Shown here piece after piece: positions 33,873-43,069 of a stretch of 64,000 bases of DNA (positions are counted from its first letter, which is position 1; the number at the start of each line of letters is the position of its first letter). The stretch comes from Comamonas terrigena NBRC 13299 (GTDB taxonomy: Bacteria > Pseudomonadota > Gammaproteobacteria > Burkholderiales > Burkholderiaceae_C). The notes under the pieces are model-generated. The model saw only the letters and a program-made list of their open reading frames with translations, was not told the origin of the DNA and searched no databases. The stretch spans positions 3,801,001-3,865,000 of the forward strand of contig NZ_AP019749.1 in assembly GCF_006740045.1 (NCBI RefSeq), written 5' to 3'. A program made the position numbers and the translations under genes.

Positions 33873-35168
33873 TTACTTGTACGAACGCAGAATGCGATCG
33901 GCTTCCTTCTGCGCATCCTTCATGGCCTGTGCCGAAGTCTTGGTGCCGTTCAGCGCCGCCTGCACCGCATCGTTGAGCACCTTGGTCACACGCTGGTTGT
34001 CGTGGGTGGAGAACTCCGCCACCGACACCGGCAGCTGGTCACGTGCCACCAGGGCCTGGGGGAAATCCTGGCCGTATTTCTTCAGCGTGGGGGTGTCGTA
34101 CGCGGCCGCCGAGACAGCCACATAGCCGCTGTCCATGCTCCACTGGGCCGCACGCTCGGGCTGGGTCACCCACTTGGCGAACTCGAACGCCGCCTGCTGC
34201 TGCTCCTTGGGCGCCTTCTTGAAGATGTAGAAGTTGCCGCCCCCGGTGGGCGAGCCCTTGCGCACATTGCCCGCGATCTGGCCCACGCCAAAGTCGAACT
34301 TGGCATTGGCCTTCAGATTGGTCAGATTGCCGGTGGTGGTGACGATGATGGCGGCCTTCTTTTCCATGAAATCCTTGGGGGTGGTGCCCCACTCCACCAC
34401 ACCCTTGGGGTGCACGCCGTCCTTGGTCAGGTTGACCCAGAAGTCCAGCGCCTCGATCACCTTGGGGTGGTCGAACGTGACCTTGGTGCCGCCCTCATTG
34501 GCCAGCAGCACGCCATTGGGCGTGGTCAGCGTCTGCAACATCCAGTAGGCAAAGCCGGTCGACGGAATCTGGATGCCGTACTGCGTGACATTGCCGTTGG
34601 CATCTTTCTTGGTCAGCTTCTTGGCCGCTTCGCTCAGTTCCTTCCAGGTTGCGGGGGCCTTGCTCGGGTCGAGGCCGGCTTCCTTGAACGCTTCCTTGTT
34701 GTAGTACATCACCACGGTGGAGCGCTGGAACGGCACCCCCCAGGTCTTGCCTCCGGTCTGGCTGTTGGCCATGAATGCGGGGTAGAAGCCCTTGAGCCAG
34801 GCCTTGTCGGCATCGGTCTTCACAAAGTCGTCGATGGGGGCGATGGCGTCTTCGTCGATCAGCGTGAACATGTCGGTGGACAGCAGCACCGAGGTGGCCG
34901 GCGCCTTGCCCGACTTGTTGGCTGTCAGCGCCTTGACGATGGTCTCCTGGTAGGTGCCCGCGTAGATGGGCGTGACCTTGTACTGCGGGTGGGCCTTGTT
35001 GAAGTCGGCGGCGTAACCGTCGATCACCTTGGTGATGGGGCCGCCCACGGCCACAGGGTAGTAGAACGGCACTTCCAGCGGGTCGGCGGCCTGGGCGGTG
35101 GGCGCACTCAGGCCCAGCATGGCGGCCGTGGTGGCCAGAATGGATTTCAAAAAGGTGCTGCGTTGCAT
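33873..35168 (-). CDS. ugpB: ABC transporter periplasmic binding protein (UgpB-like)
   Basis: This 431-aa precursor has a signal peptide (MQRSTFLKSILATTAAMLG, cleavage after AQA) and a family-1 solute-binding fold. The mature start PLEVPFYYPVAVGGPITKVIDGYAADFNKAHPQYKVTPIYAGTYQET resembles UgpB, where the corresponding segment contacts glycerol-3-phosphate. An in-frame open stretch extends 72 codons upstream and is rejected because it has no family resemblance. A 61-base gap separates it from the ATPase gene. The assignment to glycerol-3-phosphate is supported by the operon but not proved. Confidence 0.9.
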   Translation of the reverse strand: MQRSTFLKSILATTAAMLGLSAPTAQAADPLEVPFYYPVAVGGPITKVIDGYAADFNKAHPQYKVTPIYAGTYQETIVKALTANKSGKAPATSVLLSTDMFTLIDEDAIAPIDDFVKTDADKAWLKGFYPAFMANSQTGGKTWGVPFQRSTVVMYYNKEAFKEAGLDPSKAPATWKELSEAAKKLTKKDANGNVTQYGIQIPSTGFAYWMLQTLTTPNGVLLANEGGTKVTFDHPKVIEALDFWVNLTKDGVHPKGVVEWGTTPKDFMEKKAAIIVTTTGNLTNLKANAKFDFGVGQIAGNVRKGSPTGGGNFYIFKKAPKEQQQAAFEFAKWVTQPERAAQWSMDSGYVAVSAAAYDTPTLKKYGQDFPQALVARDQLPVSVAEFSTHDNQRVTKVLNDAVQAALNGTKTSAQAMKDAQKEADRILRSYK

Positions 35169-35229
35169 GGAAACTCCTGCTGCGCCAAAGCGCGATTCAA
35201 ACGTGAGGAAGGGAGAGTGGAAACCGACG

Positions 35230-36261
35230 TCAACCGCAGGCGATGCGCTGGCCCTGGGCGTCAAAGAAATGCATGTCCTGGGGCTGCCAGGCCAGGTGTG
35301 CGGCAGCGCCCACCGCAGCCTGCTGGTGGCCGGGGGCACGCACCATAATCGGTTCGCTGCCAATCGCGCAGCGCAGCACCACATCGGCGCCCAGGTATTC
35401 CTGGCCGGTCACGCCGGCCGGCACCCCGGCGGCATCGGTGCAATGCACCGCCTCGGGCCGCAGGCCCAGCCAGGCGGCGCCCGCCGGAGCGGGCAGGCGC
35501 ACCTCGCTGCCGGCGATGGCACCGTCCTGCAGCTGGAGCAGGTTCATCGCCGGCGTGCCGATGAAGCGCGCCGCAAACGTGGTCGCTGGCTGTGCATACA
35601 GGGTGCGCGGTGCCGCGCACTGCTCCACCTTGCCCTGGTGCAGCAACACCACCTGGTCGGCCATGCTCATGGCTTCGGCCTGGTCGTGTGTCACGTACAC
35701 CACCGTCAGGCCCAGGCGCTGCTGCAGCTCGCGCAGCTCCGCGCGCATTTCCTGGCGCAGCTGGGCGTCCAGGTTGGACAGCGGTTCGTCCATCAGACAC
35801 ACATGGGCCTGGGCCACCAGGGCGCGGCCCAGCGCCACGCGCTGCTGCTGACCGCCCGAGAGCTGACCCGGCTTGCGGTCCAGCAGCTGCGACAGCCCCA
35901 GCAGGTCGGCCGCCTCTTTCAAACGCTGGTCGGCCTCGGCCTTGGGCACCTTGCGCACCGACAGGCCGAAGCCGATGTTCTCCGCCACGCTCAGGTGCGG
36001 AAACAGCGCATAGTTCTGGAACACCATGGCGATGCCGCGGGCGGCTGGCGGCAGATCGGTCACGTCCTTGCCGCCAATCTTCACCCGCCCGGAGGTGGCG
36101 GACTCCAGGCCCGCAATGATGCGCAAGGTGGTGGATTTGCCGCAGCCCGAAGGGCCGAGCAGCACACAGAACGATCCCGCAGGAATCTGCAGATCCATCG
36201 CCCGCAGCGCCGTGGTGTCTCCCCACGATTTGGCGATGGCTTCCAGTTGAATGGTTGACAT
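35230..36261 (-). CDS. ugpC: ABC transporter ATP-binding protein (UgpC/MalK-like)
   Basis: This 343-aa ATPase drives the importer. The Walker A motif is GPSGCGKST (about 36-44), the ABC signature is LSGGQQQR (about 134), and Walker B is VCLMDEPLSNLDAQLR. A C-terminal TOBE/MalK regulatory domain (about 240-343) is present. It is the first gene of the operon, unlike E. coli ugpBAECQ. No Shine-Dalgarno sequence precedes the ATG. A TAGACT element 10 bases beyond a Pho-box-like site lies only 6 bases upstream, so the message may be leaderless. Confidence 0.93.
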   Translation of the reverse strand: MSTIQLEAIAKSWGDTTALRAMDLQIPAGSFCVLLGPSGCGKSTTLRIIAGLESATSGRVKIGGKDVTDLPPAARGIAMVFQNYALFPHLSVAENIGFGLSVRKVPKAEADQRLKEAADLLGLSQLLDRKPGQLSGGQQQRVALGRALVAQAHVCLMDEPLSNLDAQLRQEMRAELRELQQRLGLTVVYVTHDQAEAMSMADQVVLLHQGKVEQCAAPRTLYAQPATTFAARFIGTPAMNLLQLQDGAIAGSEVRLPAPAGAAWLGLRPEAVHCTDAAGVPAGVTGQEYLGADVVLRCAIGSEPIMVRAPGHQQAAVGAAAHLAWQPQDMHFFDAQGQRIACG

Positions 36262-36283
36262 GCACCCAGTCTAGAAACGACTT

Positions 36284-36301
36284 GTGTCAACGTCATGACG
36301 G
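36284..36301 (-). promoter_or_regulatory. Pho-box-like site, proximal to ugpC
   Basis: On the minus strand it reads CCGTCAT-GACG-TTGACAC, two 7-base units separated by 4 bases as in the PhoB consensus CTGTCAT-nnnn-CTGTCAC. It ends 10 bases before TAGACT (36273-36268), the spacing normal between a Pho box and a -10 element. Confidence 0.6.
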
Positions 36302-36329
36302 GATAAACCCCCTGTTGTCGATGGCTGGC

Positions 36330-36347
36330 ATGACAGCGTCATGACAC
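36330..36347 (-). promoter_or_regulatory. Pho-box-like site, distal, near-consensus
   Basis: On the minus strand it reads GTGTCAT-GACG-CTGTCAT, matching 13 of the 14 repeat positions of CTGTCAT-nnnn-CTGTCAT. It lies 28 bases upstream of the proximal site and points toward ugpC. PhoB control of ugp under phosphate starvation is established in E. coli. Confidence 0.7.
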
Positions 36348-36482
36348 CCCGACACCGCCTGCGCCATTGGGCGGCCTCCCCGGGCACGGCACAGGGGTAT
36401 GCCTAGGAAGGCAAAGCGCCTCGGCATATGCGCCGGCGCATCCTGTTGCTGCGGCCGCCCGTCACGGCCGCGGCATGCAGGC

Positions 36483-36785
36483 TCAGTCCGGACGGATGGG
36501 CGTCTTGGCGTCCTTGCCCACCACCGTGGTCCAGGGCTTGATCACATGGCGGGCCACCAGGCCGTTCACGTAGTAGGGATCGCCCTGCACAAAGGCCTCG
36601 ATGGGGGCCGCGCTGTCGCAGTCGAAGACAAACACCGCGCTGTCCGGCGGATCGCCGGCGGCACCGGCCAGCAGCAGCTCGCCCCGCTCCTGTGCCTGCC
36701 AGGCCTTGGCAATGTGCGCATTGCGGTAGGTGCCACGGCGCTCCAGGTAGTCAGCGGTGTATTCGTAGGTCAGCAGGTAGTGCAT
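36483..36785 (-). CDS. YciI-family protein
   Basis: This 100-aa protein starts MHYLLTYEYTADYLERRGTYRNAHI and has the compact ferredoxin-like YciI fold. A conserved His (near 24) and an Asp in AAGDPPDSAVFVF form the presumed active-site pair. FVQGDPYYVNGLV is the usual substrate-loop segment. Related proteins include dehydrochlorinases and possible peroxide-related enzymes; the function here is unknown. The frame is open upstream but only this part shows similarity. It is 149 bases downstream of the alpha-2-macroglobulin stop. Confidence 0.9.
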   Translation of the reverse strand: MHYLLTYEYTADYLERRGTYRNAHIAKAWQAQERGELLLAGAAGDPPDSAVFVFDCDSAAPIEAFVQGDPYYVNGLVARHVIKPWTTVVGKDAKTPIRPD

Positions 36786-36934
36786 GGAAAGTCTCCTCCA
36801 GAAGTGCAGGCAGGCCACGCCAGCCAGGTGGCCCGATAAAAAAGCGCCGCACCCGAAAAATCGCAGTGCGGCGCCGGCCGGTTGATTGTCCACGCAGCGG
36901 GCATCTGCCGACACCTGCTGCGCAGACTGCGTGC

Positions 36935-39900
36935 TCAGGGCTTGCCCTGAAGCACCTGCATGCTGGCGTTGGGCGCTTCGCCAAACACCTCCGGGGCATA
37001 CAGCGCCTCGGCCCGGGTGGGCGGCAGGGCGAAGGTGCCCGCGTTGTTCAGGCGCATGGTGTACTCCACCACCGACTTGCCCTTGGGCAGGTAGGCGTAG
37101 TAGGCACGGAAGGCGTTGTGCGCCCGTTCCTCGTACGCCGGCCATGCCCCTTCCGGCGCCTTCTGGTCCCGCACCGCCACTTCGGAGTCACGGCCCAGGC
37201 CGCTGCCCAGGATCGTGGCCCCGCCGGGGATGGGGTCGCTCAGCGCCACCCAGGTCATGTCGGCGCCGGCGTCGACCTCCAGCCGCACCCGCAGCACATC
37301 GCCGCGCTGGTACTTGCCAGCGGCAACGCCTTCGGCCTGCTGCACCGGGGTGATGGTCTTGCGCACCGCATAGCCGGCATTGAAGGCCTCCTTGCGCGGC
37401 ACCGCAGCCAGCGACTGCAGCGTGACCCAGGGCTTGCCTGCACCGTGGTGGGTGATGCGCAGCTCGCCCGAACGGCGCTCGCCCCAGGGCATGTAGATGC
37501 GCTGCGGCGTCTGCGGGTCTTGCTGCACCGCACCAGCCAGTGCGGCCGTCAGGGACTCCAGCGCTGCGCCATCCTGCGCGCCGGCTTCCCCCTTGGACAG
37601 GGGCTTCACATCCTTCCAGTCGACATTCACCGACTGCGCGCCCAGCACCGTGGTGGTGGTGCCGGCCACGGGCGTGTTCTCGAACTTGCGCGAAAACTGG
37701 CGCAGCGCCAGCCCGCCCCAGACGTTGGCCGTGGTGGTGGACCAGGCGCCGCCCTTCTGCCGCGCCAGAAGACCGGCCACCATGCGTGGCACTTCCGAAG
37801 CCCAGCTGGCATCGCCCATGGTGGCCAGCAGCAGGCGGGCCGCATTGCTGTCCGTATCCTGCATCAGCCACCACCAGCGGTCCTGGTCCTCGGTGCTGAA
37901 GGCCAGCTGGCTGCCGTGGTAACTCAGGCGGTTGCGCAGCTGCTGCTGCGCCTCGGCCAGGCGCTCCTCACGCTGGGGCACATCCGGCATTTTCTGCAGC
38001 ACCGTGATCCAGTCGATCAGCGAGTGCGTGGGCCACTGCACAGGGGTGATGTCGATGCTGCCCAGCATGCGCGCCTGGGCCTTGCCGCCGCGCGCCAGCG
38101 CGGCGATGGCGGCCAGCTTGCGCTCCTGCAGATCCTGGCGCGGGCTCCAGAACTTGCGTTGCAGGCGGCCTTCCACAAAGGCGATCAGGCCGGATTCCAT
38201 CTGCGCCCGCTGCGCCGGTGGAATGGCGAACGCCGGGTCCAGCTCGGCCGCCACGCTGGCCACGGCCAGCAGGTGGGCCGTCAAGGTGTCACTGCCCTGG
38301 GCGCGCTGACCATCCTGCACCGGGAAGTACAGGGCCAGTCCGTCACCGTCCAGGTAGGTGGGCAGGCTGTCCATGGTGCTGCGCCACAGATCGGCATTCT
38401 TCAGGCCGATGGCACGGCTGCTGGTCTGCTCCAGGCAGCTATACGGGTAGCGTTCCCACCAGGCGCGCACGCCGGGCAGGCCATCCGGTCCGCCCGCCAG
38501 CTGCGCACTGAAGTCCAGGCGCATGCCGCCGCGGCCCGGCACGGCATTGGCCGGCAGGCTGACCTGCTGGCTCCACGGGCCGTCCAACTGCTGCAGCACC
38601 GATTGCTGCACCGCCAGCGGCACGGCAGCTTCCACGCGCTGGCTGATCTTGAGCGTATCGCTGGCGCCGCTGGTCTTGTCCTTGGCCGCCACCTCCCACA
38701 TCAGCTGCTGGGTACGGGTCTGGCCCAGTGCGGCCGGCACGGTCACGTCCCAGGCCACTTCGCGCGAGGCGCCGGCCGGAATCTCCACCGTCTGGGGCTT
38801 GAGATCCAGCCAGGTGGCGCGCGGCGACAGTTCCACCTGCATCGCCGCCTTGGTGGTGTTGCGCAGCGTGAGCTGGGCGCGGAACTGGTCGCCTTCGCGC
38901 ACCAGCGGCGGCAGGCCGCTGACGATCTGCAGATCCTGCGTGGTGCGGATGGAGGCTTCGCCCGTGCCGAACCACTGCACGCCGTCATCGGCCACCGCAG
39001 CAATGCGGAAGGCCGTGAGCGCATCGTTGAGCGGCACATTCACCGTGGCCTTGCCCTGGGCGTCCAGCACCACGCGCGGGTTCCACAGCAGCAGCGTGTC
39101 CAGCAGCTCGCGGGTGGGTGCACGCCCACCGCCGCCGCCGGCCGGCACGGCCTTGCGGCCATAGTGGCGCCGGCCGATGATTTCCATCTGCGCCGTCGCT
39201 GTCTGCACGCCCCAGCTGCGGCGTTGCCACAGCGCATCGCGCAGCTGCCAGCTGGTGTTGGGCATCAGCTCCAGCAGCGCCTGGTCCACCGCGGCCAGTG
39301 CCACCTCGGCACCGGCGGCCGGCTTGCCATCGGGCTGGCGGACTTCGATGGTCACGCGGGCCGTGTCGCGGATGCGGTAGCTGGATTTTTCCGGCGTCAC
39401 CGTCACCTGCAGCGTCTGCCCCTTCTGGCCCACCTGCAGCTCGGCCATGCCCAGCCGGTATGCCGGCTTGGACAGGTCCACCAGTGCCGTGGGCGCCGCG
39501 TACTGCTTGCCGTCATGCCAGAAGGCCTGCCACCAGGCGCGGGGCGACTTGTAACCCCAGGTGAAGAAGCTGTACCACGGCACCTCCACCAAGCGGCCGC
39601 GCAGCGCCATCACGCTGACATACACGTTCGGGCCCCATTCCTTTTGCACTGGCACATCCACCGTCGGGTTGTCGCCGCGCAGTTCCACCACGCGGGCGTC
39701 CAGAATGCCTTCGCGCTCCACCGTCACCAGGGCCGTGGCATGGCGGAATGGCATGCGCACCTGCAGGCGGGCGGTTTCACCCGGCTCGTAGCTGCGTTTT
39801 TCCGGCAGCAGGTCCATGCGGTCGTGGTCCTGGCCACCAAACCACAGCTCGCCCTGGCGCGTGATCCACACACTGGTGGCGGCCTGCACGGGATGGCCCT

Positions 39901-42856
39901 TGTCGTCCTTGGCGGTGGCAATCAGCTCCACCTGGCCGGATTGCTCCAGCTTGGTGTTGCACAGCAGCAGGCCGCGGCTGTCGCTGGTGCCGCTGCAGAC
40001 CTCGCCCAGGTCCTTGCTGCTTTCCTGGTTGTCGTAGGTGTAAAAGCCCCCCACCATGCGCTTGCGCGCCGAAGTGGTGGTGTGCAGCATGGCCTTGACC
40101 GACAGTGCCACGCCCGCCTTGGGCTGGCCGTCCAGCCCCAGCGCCAGCGCCTGGAACCGCACCTGCTGGCCGGCTGCGGCCCAGCCTTCGGCACGCACGC
40201 CAGTCGCCACAGCCGAGGGCCAGAGCGTGTGAGTGCTGCGCAGGGTCTGGATTTCTCCGCTGGGGTCGGCATAGGTGGCTTCCAGCACCAGGTCCTGCGG
40301 CTGCTCGGAGGGCGGCAGCGCGTCGATCACCACCTGACCCTGGCCCTTGGCGTCCAGCTTCAGGGCGGCACGGTCCAGCACGATGCGGTTGCTCTCGCGC
40401 GGCGCCTCATCGTCCAGCCCTTCGCCCTGCTCGCTGCGCTGCGACTGCGGCGGACCAAAGCTGTAATCGTCCCAGCCCTTGAAGCTGGTCGAACGCGAAC
40501 GCACCATGGCTGTCACCTGCACCGGCAGGTTGGCTGCGGCGCCGCCGTTCACATAATCCAGGCGCACGGCCACCGCCAGCTTGCCCGGGCGCACCAGTGG
40601 CCCCTTGTCCACCGGGGCCACCTGGCCTTGCAGCACCGGCAGGCGGAAGGCTTCCACGCGGAAGCTGCCGGACTGCAGGCTGCGGCCCCCCGGCAGGCGC
40701 AGTTCCACGTCGTACTGGCCCAGCTTGGCGGCGCGCGGCACGGCAAAGCTGGCTTCCGCACTCTTGCCCCCGGTCGCCGTAGTGCGCCACTGCAGCGCCT
40801 GCTGGAACTGCTGGCCGCTGCCAATGTGGGTGATGATGGCTTCCTGCGGCCACTGCTGCGGCAGGCCCAGGCCGGTCAGCGTCTGCTGGCGCAGGAAATG
40901 CTTCATGGACACGGTTTCACCGGCGCGCACCAGCATGCGGTCCATCACCGTGTGGGCCACAAGCTGGCTTTCGCCAGACCAGGCCACGGGCACATTGAAG
41001 CGCCAGGGCTCGATCCCCTTTTGCCAGTCGCTCCAGGTGAAAGCCATATCGGCCACGCCGGCCTGCGTGGCGCGGGCGCTCACAAAATAGGAGCCACTGT
41101 TGCGACCCGTGCGGCAGCGCGGCGCTTCACCGGCCAGTTCCGGCAGGCGCAGCACGCCCTGGGCATCGGTTTCCCCCTGGGTCACCGGCTTGCCTGCGCA
41201 ATCCGACACCTGCACCTGGGCCCCGGCCACCGGCTTGCCCTTGTCCAGCGAGGTCACCCAGACCATGGAGCCTTCGTGCCCCAGCTTGAAGTGCACCGCC
41301 AGGTTGGTGACCAGTGCGGCGGTGCGCACATACATCTTGCGCTGCGCACCATAGCGCTCATCCAGCAAGGCCGCGCCCAGGCGGGGCGAAGCGATTTCCA
41401 CCACATGGAAACCCGGCTGCAGCGGAATGCCCACCACCTCGAACGGGCGCGGGTCGTCCTTGCTGCCGGCAGGCAGCTGCATCTGCTGCACGCCGTCCCG
41501 CCCCTGCAGCAGCGACAGCTGGCGCGTGGCCACATAGTTCTGGTTGTCCGGGTCGATCACCGGCGGCAGGGTCTTCACGTCCTTGCGGGCCTCGGTACGG
41601 GACACGCTGTTCTCGTGGTAGTTCTGCACCTTGTCGAGCCAGCGGATGATGTCGGCATCGCTTTGCAGCTGCAGGGTGCTGACCTGGGAATTGGCGCTGG
41701 CCTCCACCTTGCGCAGGGTCACCGGCAGCAGCGCCGGCCCGTCCGGACCTTCGGCAAAGCGCTCGACAATGCCGAACGGCGCCGCGGCGAACTTGGCCAG
41801 CGGCGGGGTGTCGCCGGTCTTGATCGCCAGCGGGAACATGGCCGCGTTGCGCAGCGGCCGGCCGGCATCGTCCTTCAGGTCCTTGGGCAGTTCCAGCTGG
41901 TAGCCGGTCAGGGGCTTGAGACCCCCTTCAAAGCGCAGCTCACGCACGTCGCCGCTGCCCTCGTCCAGCACGGGCTTGAGGTTGTCGCCACCGCCCACCA
42001 GGCGGATCTCCTGCGCCTTGCTGCGCGGCACGGGAGCGCTGAACTGCAGGTAGACCGGGCGGATCGGCAGGCAGCCGGCCTGTGCGTTTTCGCGCTCGCA
42101 GCGCATTTCGGCCGCAAAGGCCTCGCGCACCGTGAAGTCAAAACGTTTTTCCTCCCGGTTGGCCACGCCTTGCGGGCCGGCGACGCCCTTGCCATACACC
42201 AGTTGCACGGCGGTGCCGGCCGTCAGGCGCCGGTTGCAGGCCAGCACGGCGAACTGGTCCGGTGATTTTTTCAGCAGCTCCTGGTCCCAGACCTGGGTCT
42301 TGAGCACCGCGTCGCGCTCCTTGCCGCCGATCCAGCGCACCGGAATGCGTTCGCCCACGCCTTCGGCCTGGCAATAGACATGCTCCTGCAGGCTTTGCTG
42401 GGTGGCCGGGCCGCTGAGCTGCAGCAGGAAGAACTGTTCCTCATCGATGGCCACCCAGCCACGCGGCCAGATGTGGCGCACAAAAGGCCCTGCCGTTTCG
42501 AACTGGTAGCGCTTGGTGCTGGTCAGCGTGGCGCCGGACACCGCCTTGAAGGCTTTTTTCGGTGTCACCGTGCAACGGGTGCCGGGGGGCAGCGGGCTGT
42601 TCCACTGCCAGACCCACTCACGGGCATTGTTCCAGCGACCGCTGCCGCCGGGCAGCTGCTCGGGTGCGCAGCTGAAGTCCACCGGTGCCGGCCCCTCGGC
42701 CGAGCCCAGTGCCACGGCGTCGGCATCCAGCCGCACCACCAGTTGGCGAATCTCTGCCACCTGCCCTTGGGGGGTGACGTTCTGTATGTCCAATGCCCAT
42801 GTCTGCCCGGCCCCCAACAAGGCGGCTGCGGCAGCCCATTTGTGCATGCGCTTCAT
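36935..42856 (-). CDS. Bacterial alpha-2-macroglobulin family protein with thioester motif
   Basis: This 1973-aa periplasmic protein is a giant protease-trapping A2M. It starts MKRMHKWAAAAALLGAG with a cleavable signal peptide (AxA before LDIQ) and AGAGGAG-like ribosome-binding sequence. There is no lipobox, unlike E. coli YfhM. N-terminal MG domains, a long bait/MG region and the alpha-helical thioester domain follow. The reactive motif CLEQ is at about 1474 (YSCLEQTSSRAIGLK). A2Ms cooperate with PBP1C in wall-damage defence. pbpC lies 7.3 kb to the left on the same strand, not adjacent. It is unusually long compared with YfhM (about 1650 aa). Confidence 0.95.
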   Translation of the reverse strand: MKRMHKWAAAAALLGAGQTWALDIQNVTPQGQVAEIRQLVVRLDADAVALGSAEGPAPVDFSCAPEQLPGGSGRWNNAREWVWQWNSPLPPGTRCTVTPKKAFKAVSGATLTSTKRYQFETAGPFVRHIWPRGWVAIDEEQFFLLQLSGPATQQSLQEHVYCQAEGVGERIPVRWIGGKERDAVLKTQVWDQELLKKSPDQFAVLACNRRLTAGTAVQLVYGKGVAGPQGVANREEKRFDFTVREAFAAEMRCERENAQAGCLPIRPVYLQFSAPVPRSKAQEIRLVGGGDNLKPVLDEGSGDVRELRFEGGLKPLTGYQLELPKDLKDDAGRPLRNAAMFPLAIKTGDTPPLAKFAAAPFGIVERFAEGPDGPALLPVTLRKVEASANSQVSTLQLQSDADIIRWLDKVQNYHENSVSRTEARKDVKTLPPVIDPDNQNYVATRQLSLLQGRDGVQQMQLPAGSKDDPRPFEVVGIPLQPGFHVVEIASPRLGAALLDERYGAQRKMYVRTAALVTNLAVHFKLGHEGSMVWVTSLDKGKPVAGAQVQVSDCAGKPVTQGETDAQGVLRLPELAGEAPRCRTGRNSGSYFVSARATQAGVADMAFTWSDWQKGIEPWRFNVPVAWSGESQLVAHTVMDRMLVRAGETVSMKHFLRQQTLTGLGLPQQWPQEAIITHIGSGQQFQQALQWRTTATGGKSAEASFAVPRAAKLGQYDVELRLPGGRSLQSGSFRVEAFRLPVLQGQVAPVDKGPLVRPGKLAVAVRLDYVNGGAAANLPVQVTAMVRSRSTSFKGWDDYSFGPPQSQRSEQGEGLDDEAPRESNRIVLDRAALKLDAKGQGQVVIDALPPSEQPQDLVLEATYADPSGEIQTLRSTHTLWPSAVATGVRAEGWAAAGQQVRFQALALGLDGQPKAGVALSVKAMLHTTTSARKRMVGGFYTYDNQESSKDLGEVCSGTSDSRGLLLCNTKLEQSGQVELIATAKDDKGHPVQAATSVWITRQGELWFGGQDHDRMDLLPEKRSYEPGETARLQVRMPFRHATALVTVEREGILDARVVELRGDNPTVDVPVQKEWGPNVYVSVMALRGRLVEVPWYSFFTWGYKSPRAWWQAFWHDGKQYAAPTALVDLSKPAYRLGMAELQVGQKGQTLQVTVTPEKSSYRIRDTARVTIEVRQPDGKPAAGAEVALAAVDQALLELMPNTSWQLRDALWQRRSWGVQTATAQMEIIGRRHYGRKAVPAGGGGGRAPTRELLDTLLLWNPRVVLDAQGKATVNVPLNDALTAFRIAAVADDGVQWFGTGEASIRTTQDLQIVSGLPPLVREGDQFRAQLTLRNTTKAAMQVELSPRATWLDLKPQTVEIPAGASREVAWDVTVPAALGQTRTQQLMWEVAAKDKTSGASDTLKISQRVEAAVPLAVQQSVLQQLDGPWSQQVSLPANAVPGRGGMRLDFSAQLAGGPDGLPGVRAWWERYPYSCLEQTSSRAIGLKNADLWRSTMDSLPTYLDGDGLALYFPVQDGQRAQGSDTLTAHLLAVASVAAELDPAFAIPPAQRAQMESGLIAFVEGRLQRKFWSPRQDLQERKLAAIAALARGGKAQARMLGSIDITPVQWPTHSLIDWITVLQKMPDVPQREERLAEAQQQLRNRLSYHGSQLAFSTEDQDRWWWLMQDTDSNAARLLLATMGDASWASEVPRMVAGLLARQKGGAWSTTTANVWGGLALRQFSRKFENTPVAGTTTTVLGAQSVNVDWKDVKPLSKGEAGAQDGAALESLTAALAGAVQQDPQTPQRIYMPWGERRSGELRITHHGAGKPWVTLQSLAAVPRKEAFNAGYAVRKTITPVQQAEGVAAGKYQRGDVLRVRLEVDAGADMTWVALSDPIPGGATILGSGLGRDSEVAVRDQKAPEGAWPAYEERAHNAFRAYYAYLPKGKSVVEYTMRLNNAGTFALPPTRAEALYAPEVFGEAPNASMQVLQGKP

Positions 42857-43069
42857 GCGGTCTCCTCTTGCGAAGCAACGAGGGTACCAAAGGGCTGCAA
42901 CTTCCCCCAGGGCGTGCAGCAGCCGTTTCAAGCTGAAACAAATCGGACAAAACGCACATGGCAGGCGCCATCCGGCAGGCAGCGCGCTGGCGTGTCCTGC
43001 TTTCCGTCCAGGGAATGGCCCACGGCGGCCACCCGGCACCGGTGCGCCACAGGCACCACGAGCTGGCGC

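Noticed and set aside
36692..42265. A 1857-codon open frame on the plus strand opposite the alpha-2-macroglobulin gene
   Set aside because: It mirrors a well-supported gene, is rich in His/Gln/Gly/Leu as expected from antisense codons, and has no starts or motifs of its own.
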